The notes beneath the pieces were generated by a model, which saw nothing but the letters and a program-made list of their open reading frames with translations, ran no database searches and had not been told where the DNA came from. Source: Neolecta irregularis DAH-3 (lineage: Eukaryota; Ascomycota; Neolectomycetes; Neolectales; Neolectaceae). Taken from it: a stretch of DNA of 54,179 bases. Position numbers and translations under genes: made by a program. The stretch spans positions 1,125-55,303 of the forward strand of contig LXFE01003037.1 of the NCBI GenBank assembly GCA_001929475.1, in the 5' to 3' direction. This document shows, one piece after another, positions 8,763-19,585 of this stretch (position 1 is the stretch's first letter; each line of letters opens with the position of its first letter).

Positions 8763-11302
8763 ATGTCGACAGACATCGAGGCAACGGACAGCGATACCGA
8801 GCAGCATCATGAATCATCCCCACTACTGCCCCAGAGCAGTCCGCAGGCACCCGCACCCGCCCTCCACTGGAACTCGCTGGCCGCTGCTGCAGTGCTGCTT
8901 GTCCTAGCAATCCTGCTTATGGTGGGGTTTGTGGCACCAGTTGTCGCGCACATTTATGCCTCAGAGGCGCTGGATCTTGATATCTGCAACGTGGCAGTCA
9001 AGTCCATCAATGAACACGGTATTGTTCTGGCCATCCGATCCCGTATATATGTCGATACGGCCAAGGTCCATAGCACTCTCATACGAGTTCTTGGAAGCCT
9101 TGCTACAGCCACATTTGTGCGGTCTGCTTCGATAAAACCTACTACGCTTTCGGTGCACTTACACACCAACGACTCCTTCCTGGGCTCGGTTACTGTGCCT
9201 GCGCTGTCCCTCAAAACAAAGAATCGCTACGAGCAGTTCATCCAATTCGAGAGTGTGGTTTCACTCGGCGATGGTCATAGTACTCGTTCTCTGGCCATAG
9301 ATGTTTTGGAGGGCCGCACCAAAAAGCTTGACGTTGATATCTTTGCCGATGTGCATATCAAAGCAGGGATCCTGCCATATCGCCGGTTTGCACTGTCAAA
9401 CCATTTTGTGACTAGAAGTAGCTACAATATTTGTCATCCTATTCTAATTATCAAGATTCTAATCTTCCCCGCATTCCAGAACATCACGTAGAACGCATAT
9501 CAATTACCGATAGCTCCAAACATGCAGGCGAAATCGAGTTCGCTGCCTGGGCCTCCATAGAAAATCCTCTTCCTCTAACCATCGCAGTACCCTTACTAAC
9601 TTTCAATACCTTAATCCCCGAATGCGATCCTGACAAGACCATAAAGGTAGCAAATGCTTTCATTCATCCTCTCCAAGTCTCGAGTGAATCTAAAGTTCAT
9701 CTTAAAATCCAGGGGCAGATTAACGACCTGCCCGAAGTACTAACATTTCCTTGTAAGGGTACAGGCATATCGCCAATCGATCATTATTTATCGTCATACC
9801 TCTCGGGCGAGTCAATCAGCTGGCTTGTCCAATTGGAAAAGAATGGAGATCTCCCGTTGTGGTTAAATACAATTCTTCAGGATCTGGTTGTACCTATTCC
9901 AATCCCGGGAAAGAAGATGGAAGATTTGATTCATTCAATTAGTCTTACTGGAGTCAAAATTCGTCTCCCGTCACTGACCCTACCGGGAGATGCTCAACCT
10001 CCATTGTTGAGCGGGGTGGTTGAAGCTATTATAAATACTCCGGAGGGAGTGAATCTCGCTTTGGACATAGATCGTGTGAGGCCGGATGTATTGCTGTACG
10101 ATCAGCAAACGGCATTTGCTCGAATCTCCTGTGAGGAGTGGTCGCATGCAACAATGAAGCCTGGAAAGCGCGGTTATCGCCGCCTCGTAGCAGATATGAG
10201 TGATATCCCCATCGAGATACTCGATAAACCGACTTTCGAACGCTTTCTTCGCCGAATACTTTTTGAACCAACTGATCGGTTTGAGACCTTTATCCAAGGA
10301 ACTGCCGATGTGCATATAGTGACTGGGCTGGCGGATTTCCTCGTTCGAAAGATTCCTTTCCAGGGGATGGCTGGTATCAAAGGTATACTAGATAGCATAA
10401 GTGACATTTTTTTGATGCAAAAGGATTCGCTTCATTCTTTCGCGATCTAGACGCTGGGGTTAAAAGTCTTCGTATTGTTGATTCCTCGGGAGATTCCCTC
10501 GCGATTGATGCACTTGTTGCCATAAAAAATCCGACAGATTATTCGTTCAGTATTTCATATCTTGATGTTCATTTCGTAACCAAGGGCGCAGTTATAGGAA
10601 ATGGAACTTTAATGGATGTTGAAGTGAGGCCTGGAAGAAACGTTTATTCCGTAAAAGCACAATGGGCACCTCACGCGCACGGCGGGCCCGATGCCGTCCA
10701 TAAAAGCTTAGAACTACTTTCCTCATACATATCAGGTGAATTGTTCCTGTCATGATGTTAGCTGAAAAGTAACAGGTCACAACGAATCAATCGCCCTCAG
10801 GTTTCATCGCGATAGCATCCCTTTGATGCCGAATCTCAGCAATGCTATATCCAGTTACGAGATTAGTGTTCCCATGCCCAAATTACTTAATCAGGACGAG
10901 CCTTTTGTTGATTCTGCAACTTTTCATCTTTTAACCTCATCAGCGACATTTGGATTTCACAACCCGTTTCAGACGACGCCGATTATGATCAAAGAGATTG
11001 ATGGAACAGCTTATTATAATGGTTCGATCACAGGAACCATGCAGTATGATCTGCCTTTTGCCATAGACCCAGGTACTATCTCCGAGTCACCTAAACTCCC
11101 CGTGAAATGGGCTTCTGATAGGTATACATCTCACTATGATTTATGCTGAATTTTGAGTATTGGGTATCGAGCAATTAGAGATGCGCTCGGTGGGACTTTG
11201 AAGCTTGATGGACAAGCAGTGGTCAATATTTCCATCGGGAAGTTTAGTCTTCAATTGAATATCACTGCAGCCAGTATTGATTCGCATATCCGAATCTTTT
11301 AA
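8763..11302 (+). CDS. TAG1-like vacuolar membrane protein
   Basis: A 779-residue single-pass protein. It has an acidic cytosolic start with an ESSPLLPQSS motif, then one membrane helix (AAAVLLVLAILLMVGFVAPVV, first 20 shown, residues about 40-65), and a long lumenal part rich in beta-type LEA-like segments (IKNPTDYSFSISYLDVHF, VTVPALSL). This layout matches fungal TAG1 (yeast YLR173W), a vacuolar membrane protein implicated in ending autophagy; that role is taken from the family. Introns: 9418-9479, 10383-10423, 10736-10775, 11122-11178. The second could instead start about 9 bp upstream at another GT. Exons total 780 codons. The start ATG lies 120 bp from the divergent arg3 ATG. Confidence 0.68.
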
Positions 11303-11356
11303 AAGAGTTGTTTTTATCGATCTCTGGGTTTATGTAGTGTATTATTTGGATATATA

Positions 11357-12337
11357 TTATCCAGGCGGGAGCATGCTAGCATCAACTATGTCTTCCGCAT
11401 CTTTCTCAATGATATCAGCTTCATTGTGATCTAATGGGGCCCGAGGCAATGCCATCATTCCTGTATATCAGTGTAGCTCCTGTGAATTGGTATACCGCTT
11501 CTCGCAGCTTCTAGAATCCCGAATGGCTTCAAAAGATGCATCAGGGCGTCCACTCGAGAGGGTTTAGCACTGAGCTCGACAATACAAGTGTCAGTGGATA
11601 TATCGACCACTTTCCCACCAAATTGTCTTGCGAGTGAAGTTACTGCTTGGAGATGTGCGTGCCGATGTCTGAGAGCTTCCGACGGTGCAAGGTTGACTGG
11701 GTGAAAAGCTGCTTTAGACTACTGTGAGCTGAAGTAGAAATCGATATACCTCTACCGGCTCTACCTCTGGAGACGCGTTTCCTTCGACAACTTCAGCTCT
11801 ATGATGAGCCAGGAGATCATCAAAATGTTCTGGTCCAAGAATGGAGACTTTACAAAGAAAAAGTTCGCGTTCAACAATCCGAGTCTTGGTGTAATCAAGA
11901 ACGGCCCATACAGGCACGAGATCTTCCAGTTGTCTTCTCGCTTGTTCGATGACCCCATCCGGACCTTTAAGGGCAATCGCCATTCGGCTGAGATCCTTGA
12001 CTTCTGTCGTGCACACGACCAGTGAGTCAATATTAAATCCTCTCGCAGCCAAAATTCCAGACACACGAGAAAGAACACCAGGCTCGTTCTGTACAAGACA
12101 GTTCAATACATGGCGCTTGACGGGCGATTCAGCTGAAGTGTTTGGGGTGTTGTAAAGAATGTTTGTAACAGCATCAGCTGGAGACCACGACGGGGGGTCT
12201 ATTTTCGGCAGCAGGAGAGGTCTACGGCGATGAATCGCCTTATAAACAAGAGCAGAAGTACTGCTTGAATTGCAGCGTCGGAAAAAAAGAGTTGCAATTT
12301 TGCGCGCGGGAGCCCATGGAGGTGCCGGTGAACGCAT
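11357..12337 (-). CDS. ILV6: Acetolactate synthase regulatory (small) subunit
   Basis: Regulatory subunit of acetolactate synthase, which confers valine feedback on branched-chain amino-acid synthesis in mitochondria. The 304-residue model begins with a basic, Ser/Arg-rich presequence (MRSPAPPWAPARKIATLFFR). An ACT domain follows (RHVLNCLVQNEPGVLSRVSG, then FNIDSLVVCTTEVKDLSRM). The second ACT-like half includes FHPVNLAPSEALRHRHAHL and ARQFGGKVVDIS, and the tail has SGMMALPRAPLD. Introns: 11719-11749 (31 nt) and 11461-11495. The latter is needed to reach the conserved MMALPRAPL end; without it the frame stops early at 11455. The ATG at 12337 is preferred over a near-cognate start upstream. 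Confidence 0.92.
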
Positions 12338-12543
12338 GCTGTGGATTAGAAAAGGAAGTTCCTCGAGCACAAATTAGGCCAAGTCTGCTGCTCGAATATA
12401 CAATGCAGCTATCGGGTTCTCCTCAATTTTCTATTATACAGAGTTTCTCTTTGAGAGACAATATACACAAGTGTTGTTTGGGCGACGGGAATCTCACCCG
12501 CTGGTGGGAAATGTGGGGTTGTCTGGCTTTCATCCACCAAACA

Positions 12544-13095
12544 ATGGATGCTCCCCATAAAGAACCTCGCAGACGGGAAAGAATGTCAATGACTCCAGTG
12601 TCAATGTTCGAGGGTCTTCCAACACCGCCAAAATACTATTCTACACCCGCAACTCCGGGTGTTCTCACACCTCCTCTTTCTCGTAAACCCAGCGTGTTTT
12701 TTAATCCAACGCACGAGTCTGCGGTCGAGAATCAATGGTTCTATCGAAGTGCTGCCAAAGTCGCATCAGAAGGCATGGAAGAAAGAGGCGAAAGTTGGAT
12801 TATACAAGCTGAAGATGATTCTGGAACAGTATATCATTCTGAATCGGATGGACCTAAAAAGAAACATTGGATCGAGAAGAAAGATGGACGATGGGGGAAA
12901 TTTGTCGGCAATATCTTGGCCTGGTGGGAAGATGATGATAACGATGTATTAGACGAATTTGCGTATGATAGTGCACAAATTGGAAGTCCTGAGAAACGAC
13001 AAGAGGACGGGGATTGGACGGCAGTCATTGAACCATTTTCAGTTGCAGCATTTATGATAGTGGCCAGTACGAGATTGGGCAAGTGGTTCCTGTAG
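12544..13095 (+). CDS. Hypothetical protein, 183 aa
   Basis: A single-exon frame starting at an ATG in good context (AAACAATGG). The N-terminus is rich in Thr-Pro pairs (STPATPGVLTPPLSRKPS), which look like proline-directed phosphorylation sites. The middle has WIEKKDGRWGKFVG, then an acidic run (WWEDDDNDVLDEF). The C-terminus is hydrophobic (SVAAFMIVASTRLGKWFL). I do not recognise the family. The frame is open upstream to 12265, overlapping ILV6, but that extension lacks a convincing start. Amino-acid composition and placement between convergent and divergent real genes suggest a true gene. Confidence 0.55.
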   Translation: MDAPHKEPRRRERMSMTPVSMFEGLPTPPKYYSTPATPGVLTPPLSRKPSVFFNPTHESAVENQWFYRSAAKVASEGMEERGESWIIQAEDDSGTVYHSESDGPKKKHWIEKKDGRWGKFVGNILAWWEDDDNDVLDEFAYDSAQIGSPEKRQEDGDWTAVIEPFSVAAFMIVASTRLGKWFL

Positions 13096-13270
13096 TTAGC
13101 AATATCAGTGGTCATCATTTCCTACTAGCTGAATAGACCATGACATACGCATATCATCATTGCTAAATAACCACAGACGCTACTAGCACCGGACCAAAAA
13201 CGAACCAATGACAACCCTTTAAGCACCACATACAATGATCTAAATGCAGAAACCAGTCCATCTGGCGAAA

Positions 13271-14199
13271 TCAAGCCCGCATACCCGTGTCAAACCCAAA
13301 AGTTCTATACTGAACCTCGAATGTATGATCCAACCCTGAATCATGCAAGATCTTGATAGCTCCTACAAGTTTATGGCCTGTGGATTTATGATGGTTTTCG
13401 ATTTTAGCTGGCCATCCTGCTGACATGAACGAAATACCCCCGCTATGCTTTAGGGCTTCTGTAATGCACAAAACCCACGCATTGTCTAGTTCGGCATACG
13501 CTTGGGATTTCTGAATGTTGTGGAGTTTATTGTGAAAGTCTGGAATGCGTTGAACGATTGACGTGATTCCTTCCACAAATACAAGTGAGTTGTTGATATG
13601 CTTTTCATTGGGGGGTAGGAAATGAGGAGTATAGTCGCTCAACGCTGACATTAGGTTCAGTAGAGTTCCCCGTACACGGTTGTATGAGTAATCATTGGCT
13701 GGATCTCCACCATAAGGGAAAGCCTGACGAAAGTCATTCTCTAGTCGTTGGATGGATGATAACGCTGAAGAAACAGTAATTGGCGGAATAATTGAGATGA
13801 CTTCTTGCTGCAGAGATAGATTTCGTTCGCATAGTTCTTTGAGTAATGAGCGAAGAGTGCTTGTATCCAAATGTTCTATGAGACGTGACAACGGAAGGGA
13901 CGAGCCAGCTGCTTGACATCGATGACGTTTGTAGCTAGTTGGGGAAGATGATAATGATCTGGCAGTGAAAAGAGGAGAAGACATCTCAGAATCGTCTTGA
14001 GAAGCTTTTCGTTTCTTGCCTATGGATTCAATGGGAGATCTGAGTGCAGGGCAATACCTTTTGGCTGGACTGAAGACTGTTGAGACTGAATACTGTGCAG
14101 AGAAATTGCATTGAAAGCAGGAGAGCCAGCTCGTAAAGCGTATGAAGAATTCAAAGCAGAGAAAGGATTCGATACAGGCGAAGGCTGGATGTCGCTCAT
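13271..14199 (-). CDS. sts1: Cut8/STS1 family nuclear proteasome tether
   Basis: Member of the Cut8/STS1 family, which anchors 26S proteasomes at the nucleus and is needed for nuclear protein degradation and mitosis. The 296-residue model has a Ser/Pro-rich N-terminus, a basic nuclear-localisation-like cluster (QPKGKKRKASQDD) and then the Cut8 core: LPLSRLIEHLDTSTLRSLLK, followed by the helical bundle through HFLPPNEKHINNSLVFVEG and AYAELDNAWVLCITEALKH. One intron, 14020-14057, joins the NLS region to the core. The ATG at 14199 is the first methionine in frame; the open frame extends a little further to a TTG. Confidence 0.82.
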
Positions 14200-14486
14200 A
14201 AGAGGCAAGGAAGCGTTGATGGTGGTGAACGAAGTGGTATCTGTAAATAGTAGGGCCACGAGCAAGATCTTATTCAAAATACATAGTTTGATCGTATCTT
14301 TGATAAAACTTCACTCCAAGAATATTCTGAAAAACAATATGCCCAGAAGAGCCTTAGCCGCCTATGAGGTGCAACAAGATTTTTTTAACGAGTTTATTGA
14401 CGTGGGTGGAAACACCAAATAATAATCATTGTCTTGCATTCGAATACAACAGTCTTGCTTTGAAGAGCCAGAAGAAAAACACGCCA

Positions 14487-14771
14487 CTATTTCTCAAATA
14501 CATCAAACTTGGCAAAAACAACCAGCGATATCGAACAACCTTTGTCCATTCCAGGTGGACAGAAAGTCTTTCTGCTAGTTATCATCCTGCTCGCCCTCTT
14601 TGCATTTTTCCCGGGGTTCCCTTCCTTGCCTTCGCTTAGTTTGCCTGCCAGTTCTGCCGACCTGCTCCGTAGCGCAGATATCCAGGGCCAATATATGCGC
14701 AGCGCTTGGTCGAGCGCGAGACTTGAGTGTTTAAGACCACCGCCATCATATTTAATTTGGAGCTGCGTCAT
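14487..14771 (-). CDS. Doubtful ORF, 94 aa
   Basis: An ATG-initiated minus-strand frame of 94 residues rich in basic and small residues. On the opposite strand the same DNA has an open frame starting at a TTG (14509-14784) that would encode a strongly hydrophobic segment (KVFLLVIILLALFAFFPGF). Neither matches a family I know, and only one, or neither, is likely to be real. It sits in the 830-bp spacer between sts1 and the kinase gene. Confidence 0.2.
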   Translation of the reverse strand: MTQLQIKYDGGGLKHSSLALDQALRIYWPWISALRSRSAELAGKLSEGKEGNPGKNAKRASRMITSRKTFCPPGMDKGCSISLVVFAKFDVFEK

Positions 14772-14969
14772 CTCCCTCCCCTAACCTCAAGGAAGCTGTC
14801 ATATCATATTCATTTGCCGTCGCATAGCTGAGCAGATAACGCGAGACGTTGCTTCTTTTCGCGGGCAATTCTTTTGTGTTTCTCGTACGTTTCGCTTCCA
14901 TCGCTTGATTTGATGTCTCTTAAATTTAGCTGACTTCGATAGCTCCCTTTAATTTGTGTCTGCGATACT

Positions 14970-14976
14970 TATAAAA
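14970..14976 (+). promoter_or_regulatory. TATA-box-like element
   Basis: TATAAAA lies 54 bp upstream of the kinase ATG at 15030 and is followed by a C/T-rich stretch, an arrangement usual for fungal core promoters. Confidence 0.45.
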
Positions 14977-15029
14977 CCCTCTCATTCTCCTCTCTTCGAG
15001 CAGCCCCCTCGATCTCGCCCTTCCTGCTC

Positions 15030-16872
15030 ATGAATCATTTTACCAACTATGACCTCCCCGACTCCGTTTCGGATGAAATTGTCAACTCGGACACTGGAGA
15101 ACAGTATCAAGTGTATGACAAAATCCACCACGGCGCAGAGAGTACAGTCTTTGCTGTTAAGAACTCGAAAGGTCGCGAGCTTGCTGTCAAGCGCCTGGAT
15201 AAGAATGTTGAAGGCACAGATCGCTCGAAGATTTGTCAGAACGAGGTATCGTCGTCATGATGTCAAAGTATCACGTTGAACTTATTTAGGCTAAAATTCA
15301 CGCTTCGCTTCCCGCTCATCCTGGGATCTGCAAGGTCTTCTCAACGTGGTCTGATAGTAATTACGTTTACATTGCCCTTGAAAGGCTGCATGGACCAAAT
15401 TTGTATCAATGGCGCTGGAGCAGTCACCAGGTGTCGACATCTCGATCATCTTCAACCCAAGCAGAGATGATTAAGGATATCTTTCTACAAATTCTTGATG
15501 TTGTCGGCGTAGTACACGCTGCTGGAGTTGCACATCGGGATCTTCAGCCATCAAATTTCATCATCACCATGGATACCAAGGGAAACCCCGTTGTGAAGCT
15601 TGTCGATTTCGGAAATGCCACTCGTGATACAGTGTCCAGAAACTTTGACGTTGGATCGTTGGCTTTCATGCCATATGGTGAAGTTCTCTTGTTCTTTTGT
15701 AGACTCACGTCATAGAATGTCGTTCCAAGAACTTTTTCACATATCAGACGACAGTTGCCGACATCTGGACTCTGGGAATCGTATTCCTTTTCCTAACATT
15801 CGGAAAGTATCCCTGGGACGATCCCCATATCTCCGATGATCACTTCGCTGCCTACATCTACGATTCAAAACTTTTTTTCAGAAGGATGTATCCTGAGCTT
15901 ACCCCGAAAGCTGCTGGTTATCTCGTCGAAAACATTTTTACCTGGAAGCCGACACAAAGAGCACCTCTCTACGAGTTTCGATCATGGGCAGTGCGTTTAG
16001 ATGACACTGTCTACGGCGCTACTAATCCTGCGAATAAACCCTCGGCCTCGATACTTTTGCAAGATTCGCCAACGCTCAACTCCAGTCACAAAGCTTCAAT
16101 AGATTACTCTGATTCTGGCTTGTCGTCCATGGAGGTGGATTCTATATCAAGTCGACCAGCTGTAACGGTCCCATCAACTTTTTCATGGTCTGTTAAGGAT
16201 TCTATCCGTTCGTCTGTGCCCTCTATATCTCACTCACCTACCTTGTCTTATCTTACATCTAATGATTCTCCATCGCCGATTACTGGTAGACGTCTCCACA
16301 CTAACCGTCAGTCGATCATCTCCTCACATCCCAGTGAATATACGGTAGGCACGAACGAATCTTTTCGATCGGAGGGTTCATCACAAGTAGGTCGCGAAAT
16401 ACCTTGTCCAGAAGGTCATCGCAATATCAATATGACTCTATCTCAAAAATATCAAGCTCCTACCCGTCGTGGTCAGTTCGAGCCAGATCTCGCCCTTGTG
16501 TCTGATATGATCAGCACGAGCTGGGCACAAAATTATGCGAAGCCTAAGACCAGCAGCTCTAGGTTACGCCAAACGCCTAACATCCCTGCGGCCGTTGAAG
16601 AGGAATCTTCTGAAGCTTCTGATAAGACAGGTCCGAAACGGAAAAAACAACGGTCAAAGCGATGGAAGGCCTTAAGTCCTGAGCTTCGCAAGCTTAAAAG
16701 CCTGGGGTTACCGTTACCTCCAAAGGGCGAGACGGAACCAGAACCCGAGGCGAAGAAGAAGGAACCTTCTCGTCTGAAAAAGACTCTTTCAATTCTCTCT
16801 TCCTCAAGCACAGAATCGAAAGGTCTCTGGAAAAGTATGAGAGAAAAGATCGGACGAAAGAAAGACGATTAG
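15030..16872 (+). CDS. Ran1/Ksp1-like serine/threonine protein kinase
   Basis: A 586-residue protein. The N-terminal 320 residues form a protein kinase domain: phosphate-binding loop region IHHGAESTVFAVK, the Lys of ELAVKRLD, catalytic loop VAHRDLQPSNF, metal-binding KLVDFGNATRD, and the APE-region equivalent SLAFMPYECRS, followed by VADIWTLGIVFLFLTFGKYPW. The GS.A.MPYE and fungal FGKYPW segments resemble the Ran1/Ksp1 group, which controls meiosis and nutrient responses. Two departures are noted: the catalytic-loop lysine (HRDLK) is Gln, and the glycine loop lacks GxGxxG. The C-terminal 260 residues are Ser/Thr-rich and end in basic clusters (KRKKQRSKRWK; REKIGRKKDD). Introns: 15246-15289 and 15678-15715. 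Confidence 0.78.
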
Positions 16873-17211
16873 AAAAAAGGTTTATCAGTTAACACTACGA
16901 CCGCTCATTCATCTATCATTTTGGAGTTGTACTTTTGACATCTTGGGTCCTTTAGTTTGCCTATTATTACTTTTAGGTTTCTCAACGGGTTTAGGGACGG
17001 ATAGGAGTTTGAGACATTCTATAGCGAGCATATCTGTAGGGTTGATGGAATAGCATCACCATATTTTTGTTCATAAGTGGCCCCTCGCTAGGAAGATGTA
17101 TTGAGTTTGTAAAACAAGCGTGAACTAGAATGCACTTAGTATTTAGTTTAATAAAAGCGCGGCTGATGGAAGGAGCCCTATATGTTTAGTAGACTAATTG
17201 TAATGTAAGAG
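16873..17211. other. Convergent intergenic spacer
   Basis: A 339-bp spacer between the kinase and UBX genes, which point towards each other. It is AT-rich, has no open frame and no RNA-like structure I can see; it presumably holds both 3' UTRs and polyadenylation signals. Confidence 0.4.
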
Positions 17212-18370
17212 TCAAAAACCTAATTCTCTTAAAGTTTTGTTCCTCTCACTCTCAGTGAAAACCTTTTTCGGGAATGTTAGAGTAAACGTGGCATGCTGCG
17301 CAGGAACTCCACTCTGCGGCTCGATCTTTTGAGCGACCTCCAATAACGTCTCAGTCGCATCGTATGTACCAGAAAATGTCTTCCCATTCATACGGAATTG
17401 TAAACGCGCCGTAGTTCCGAAGCCAGATTTCATAGCTGAGATAGGTTCTTTAATTACAGCTGAGGTTGTTGAATACGGAATTCCACTACGAGCAAGTTTC
17501 TCTTTTTCGATCTATGTTTTAAGTGATAATATGACGAGATATGCATACCTTTTCCCTCCTGATGATTTTATCTGCTTCAATTTGCTCTTTGATTCTCTTC
17601 TTCGCGAGAATTTCTTGCTCGCGTTCCCTCTTCTTCTTCTCAACCTCTTTAAGAGCAGCAATCTTCTTTTGCTCTTCAATCAGAGCCGCACTTTCTGCAT
17701 CTTTTTTTCGCCGAATTGTCTTGATAAATCAGTGATTGAAATTCTGGCAAATACCTCATTGCGCTTCTCAGCTTCCCTATCTTGTAGGGCCTGAGTTGTC
17801 AATGTGTTCATTCATTCAAATCGAGAGTAGTACCTCAAAAGCACGCTTCTGGGCGAGCTTCTGTCTCAAATCTTCGAGTTTTAATTTCTTCTCTTCCTCA
17901 GTGAGCGGATTGATCTTGTGGATAAGCTATTTGTCTTCAGTTCGGGCGTGCACCTCCTCAGTACTCTCTGCGAACTTCTCATGTCCACTTTTTGACGCAT
18001 GGAATTCTGCTTGGGCAGTTCCTTTGAACCGCTTCCCGCATTCAGAACATTGGAGACTTTTGGCTTCAGCGCTTCCAAGCATATTCATTTCTGTATCGTT
18101 CGATGCGTCATCGGCCTCAATGTCCTTTACATCATCCCTGTTGTCACCGCTTTCTAAGTGAAAGATATGTTCTTTTGCAGGATCTGTAAGCAATGTAATT
18201 GCATCCTGGAGACTACTTGTCTTCCTAGTGAAGTAAGCGGAGTCCGATCCTGGTGTGGCAACTTGAGAGCAACCTCGACTCGATTGACCGGGAAACCCTT
18301 GTTTATTAGTATATGGAGATGTTTATAGACACACCATGTCAATCAATGCCTCCTTATCGCTCATACCCAT
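17212..18370 (-). CDS. UBA-zinc finger-UBX domain protein (UBXN1/SAKS1-like)
   Basis: A 309-residue cofactor predicted to link ubiquitinated proteins to the AAA ATPase Cdc48/p97. Domains in order: UBA (LIDMGFPVNRVEVALKK, residues about 8-45), a C2H2-type finger (CSECGKRFKGTAQAEFHASK, then GH), the conserved linker STEEINPLTEEEKK, a long charged coiled coil (residues about 130-225), and a C-terminal UBX domain (TTARLQFRMNGKTFSG through TLTFPKKVFTESE to TLRELGF). This order matches animal UBXN1 and fungal relatives. Introns: 18298-18334, 18225-18262, 17915-17953, 17791-17833, 17720-17754, 17512-17548. A second ATG two codons after the first could also serve as start. It is divergent from the PPPDE gene, with 153 bp between the ATGs. 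Confidence 0.9.
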
Positions 18371-18523
18371 GGTTAAATTACTGGCGATGCCTTGTTGGGG
18401 TTGCTTGATTGGTGTTTCATCCCGGACGTCACTCCTTCCGGTTTATCTTGCCATTATCGCATGCCATCTCGTTCATCTCCAAGAATGGTAACCAGAGGGC
18501 ACCGGCACCGCTCAACCGCTTCA

Positions 18524-19354
18524 ATGTCCAAAATTCCTGTATATATTAATTGGTATCTATAACCCTATCGATTTGTCTGCTTACTACTCTAGTTACGATC
18601 TTCTACCACCCTCGTTCTTTGTGAACCTTGGCTATCGTTTGGGTACGCAAACACTGCGGAACAACACAATTTTACACAAAGGACTTGGAATTTGGCATAC
18701 AGGTCTGGAAATTGATGGTAGAGGTACACACTTTCATCCCGAGGGCTGTGATTGAATACAGAATACGCATTTGGTGGACACGACTTGCCTGGGACTGGGG
18801 TCTTCAAAACCAAACCTAGGAGTAGGTTTCTTGAGTGTTTCTGTTTCCTAACGTTTAAAGCTCCTCCGCCTGGGACATATTATCGAGCAACAATACTTCA
18901 TGGCTTCACAGTATAAAATCGCTGATATGGCAATCTCACTCATGCCATAGTTTGCCACAAAAGAGGATATTCAAAAGTTAGTATCAAGCGTGTCGGAGGA
19001 CTTTCCTGGTCGATCTTATAATCTTCTTACAAGGTAATAATCTATTCTGAACATAAGAGTTGATGATTCTCAAAGAAATTGCGTTCATTTCACCTCAGCC
19101 TTGGCTCAGCGTAGGTTTCAACATAGCCAGGGTCTAATAGTATAGGCTTATGTAGCAAGCCAACGCCCGGCTGGATGAATTTCGCCGCTCGCCTTGGTTC
19201 AGCCATACCGTGCGTGGTGCCGAGTTGGATTTTACCTGATTTTGCTTCTGATGATGAAGCCGAAAATGAGAGGGAAGCGATGATAAGACAGCTTCCGCCC
19301 TCTGAATTGGCACCTATGCAGCCTGTACAGGATGGAAGATCTGCAGAAGTTTGA
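18524..19354 (+). CDS. PPPDE (DeSI-type) thiol peptidase
   Basis: A 198-residue protein of the PPPDE peptidase family, whose members remove SUMO or ubiquitin. It opens with VYINCYDLLPPSFF. The catalytic His is in LGIWHTGLEIDG, followed by REYAFGGHD. The catalytic Cys is in TRNCVHFTSALAQRL, and a short acidic tail follows. Introns: 18553-18592, 18724-18761, 18822-18860, 18911-18950, 19034-19075, 19111-19145. All six are needed to restore the domain. Exons sum to 199 codons. Confidence 0.9.
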
Positions 19355-19585
19355 AGTGCTAGGTTCCTATTTTTTTAAGGAGGAAATCGGGTACTGGATG
19401 GGCATTCTTTGAGGAATATAATATTGGATATTTTGCAGCCTTCCTGTTTTGATTATTATATATGGCATAAGCGAAATACATGTTTCGATGGCAATGTAGT
19501 ACTACTATTCGTCAGCGCTTGTTTGGGTGCGACATTCACGAGTCAACCACTTTTATATTTCGCCTTGCCCACATTCGTATCTACT

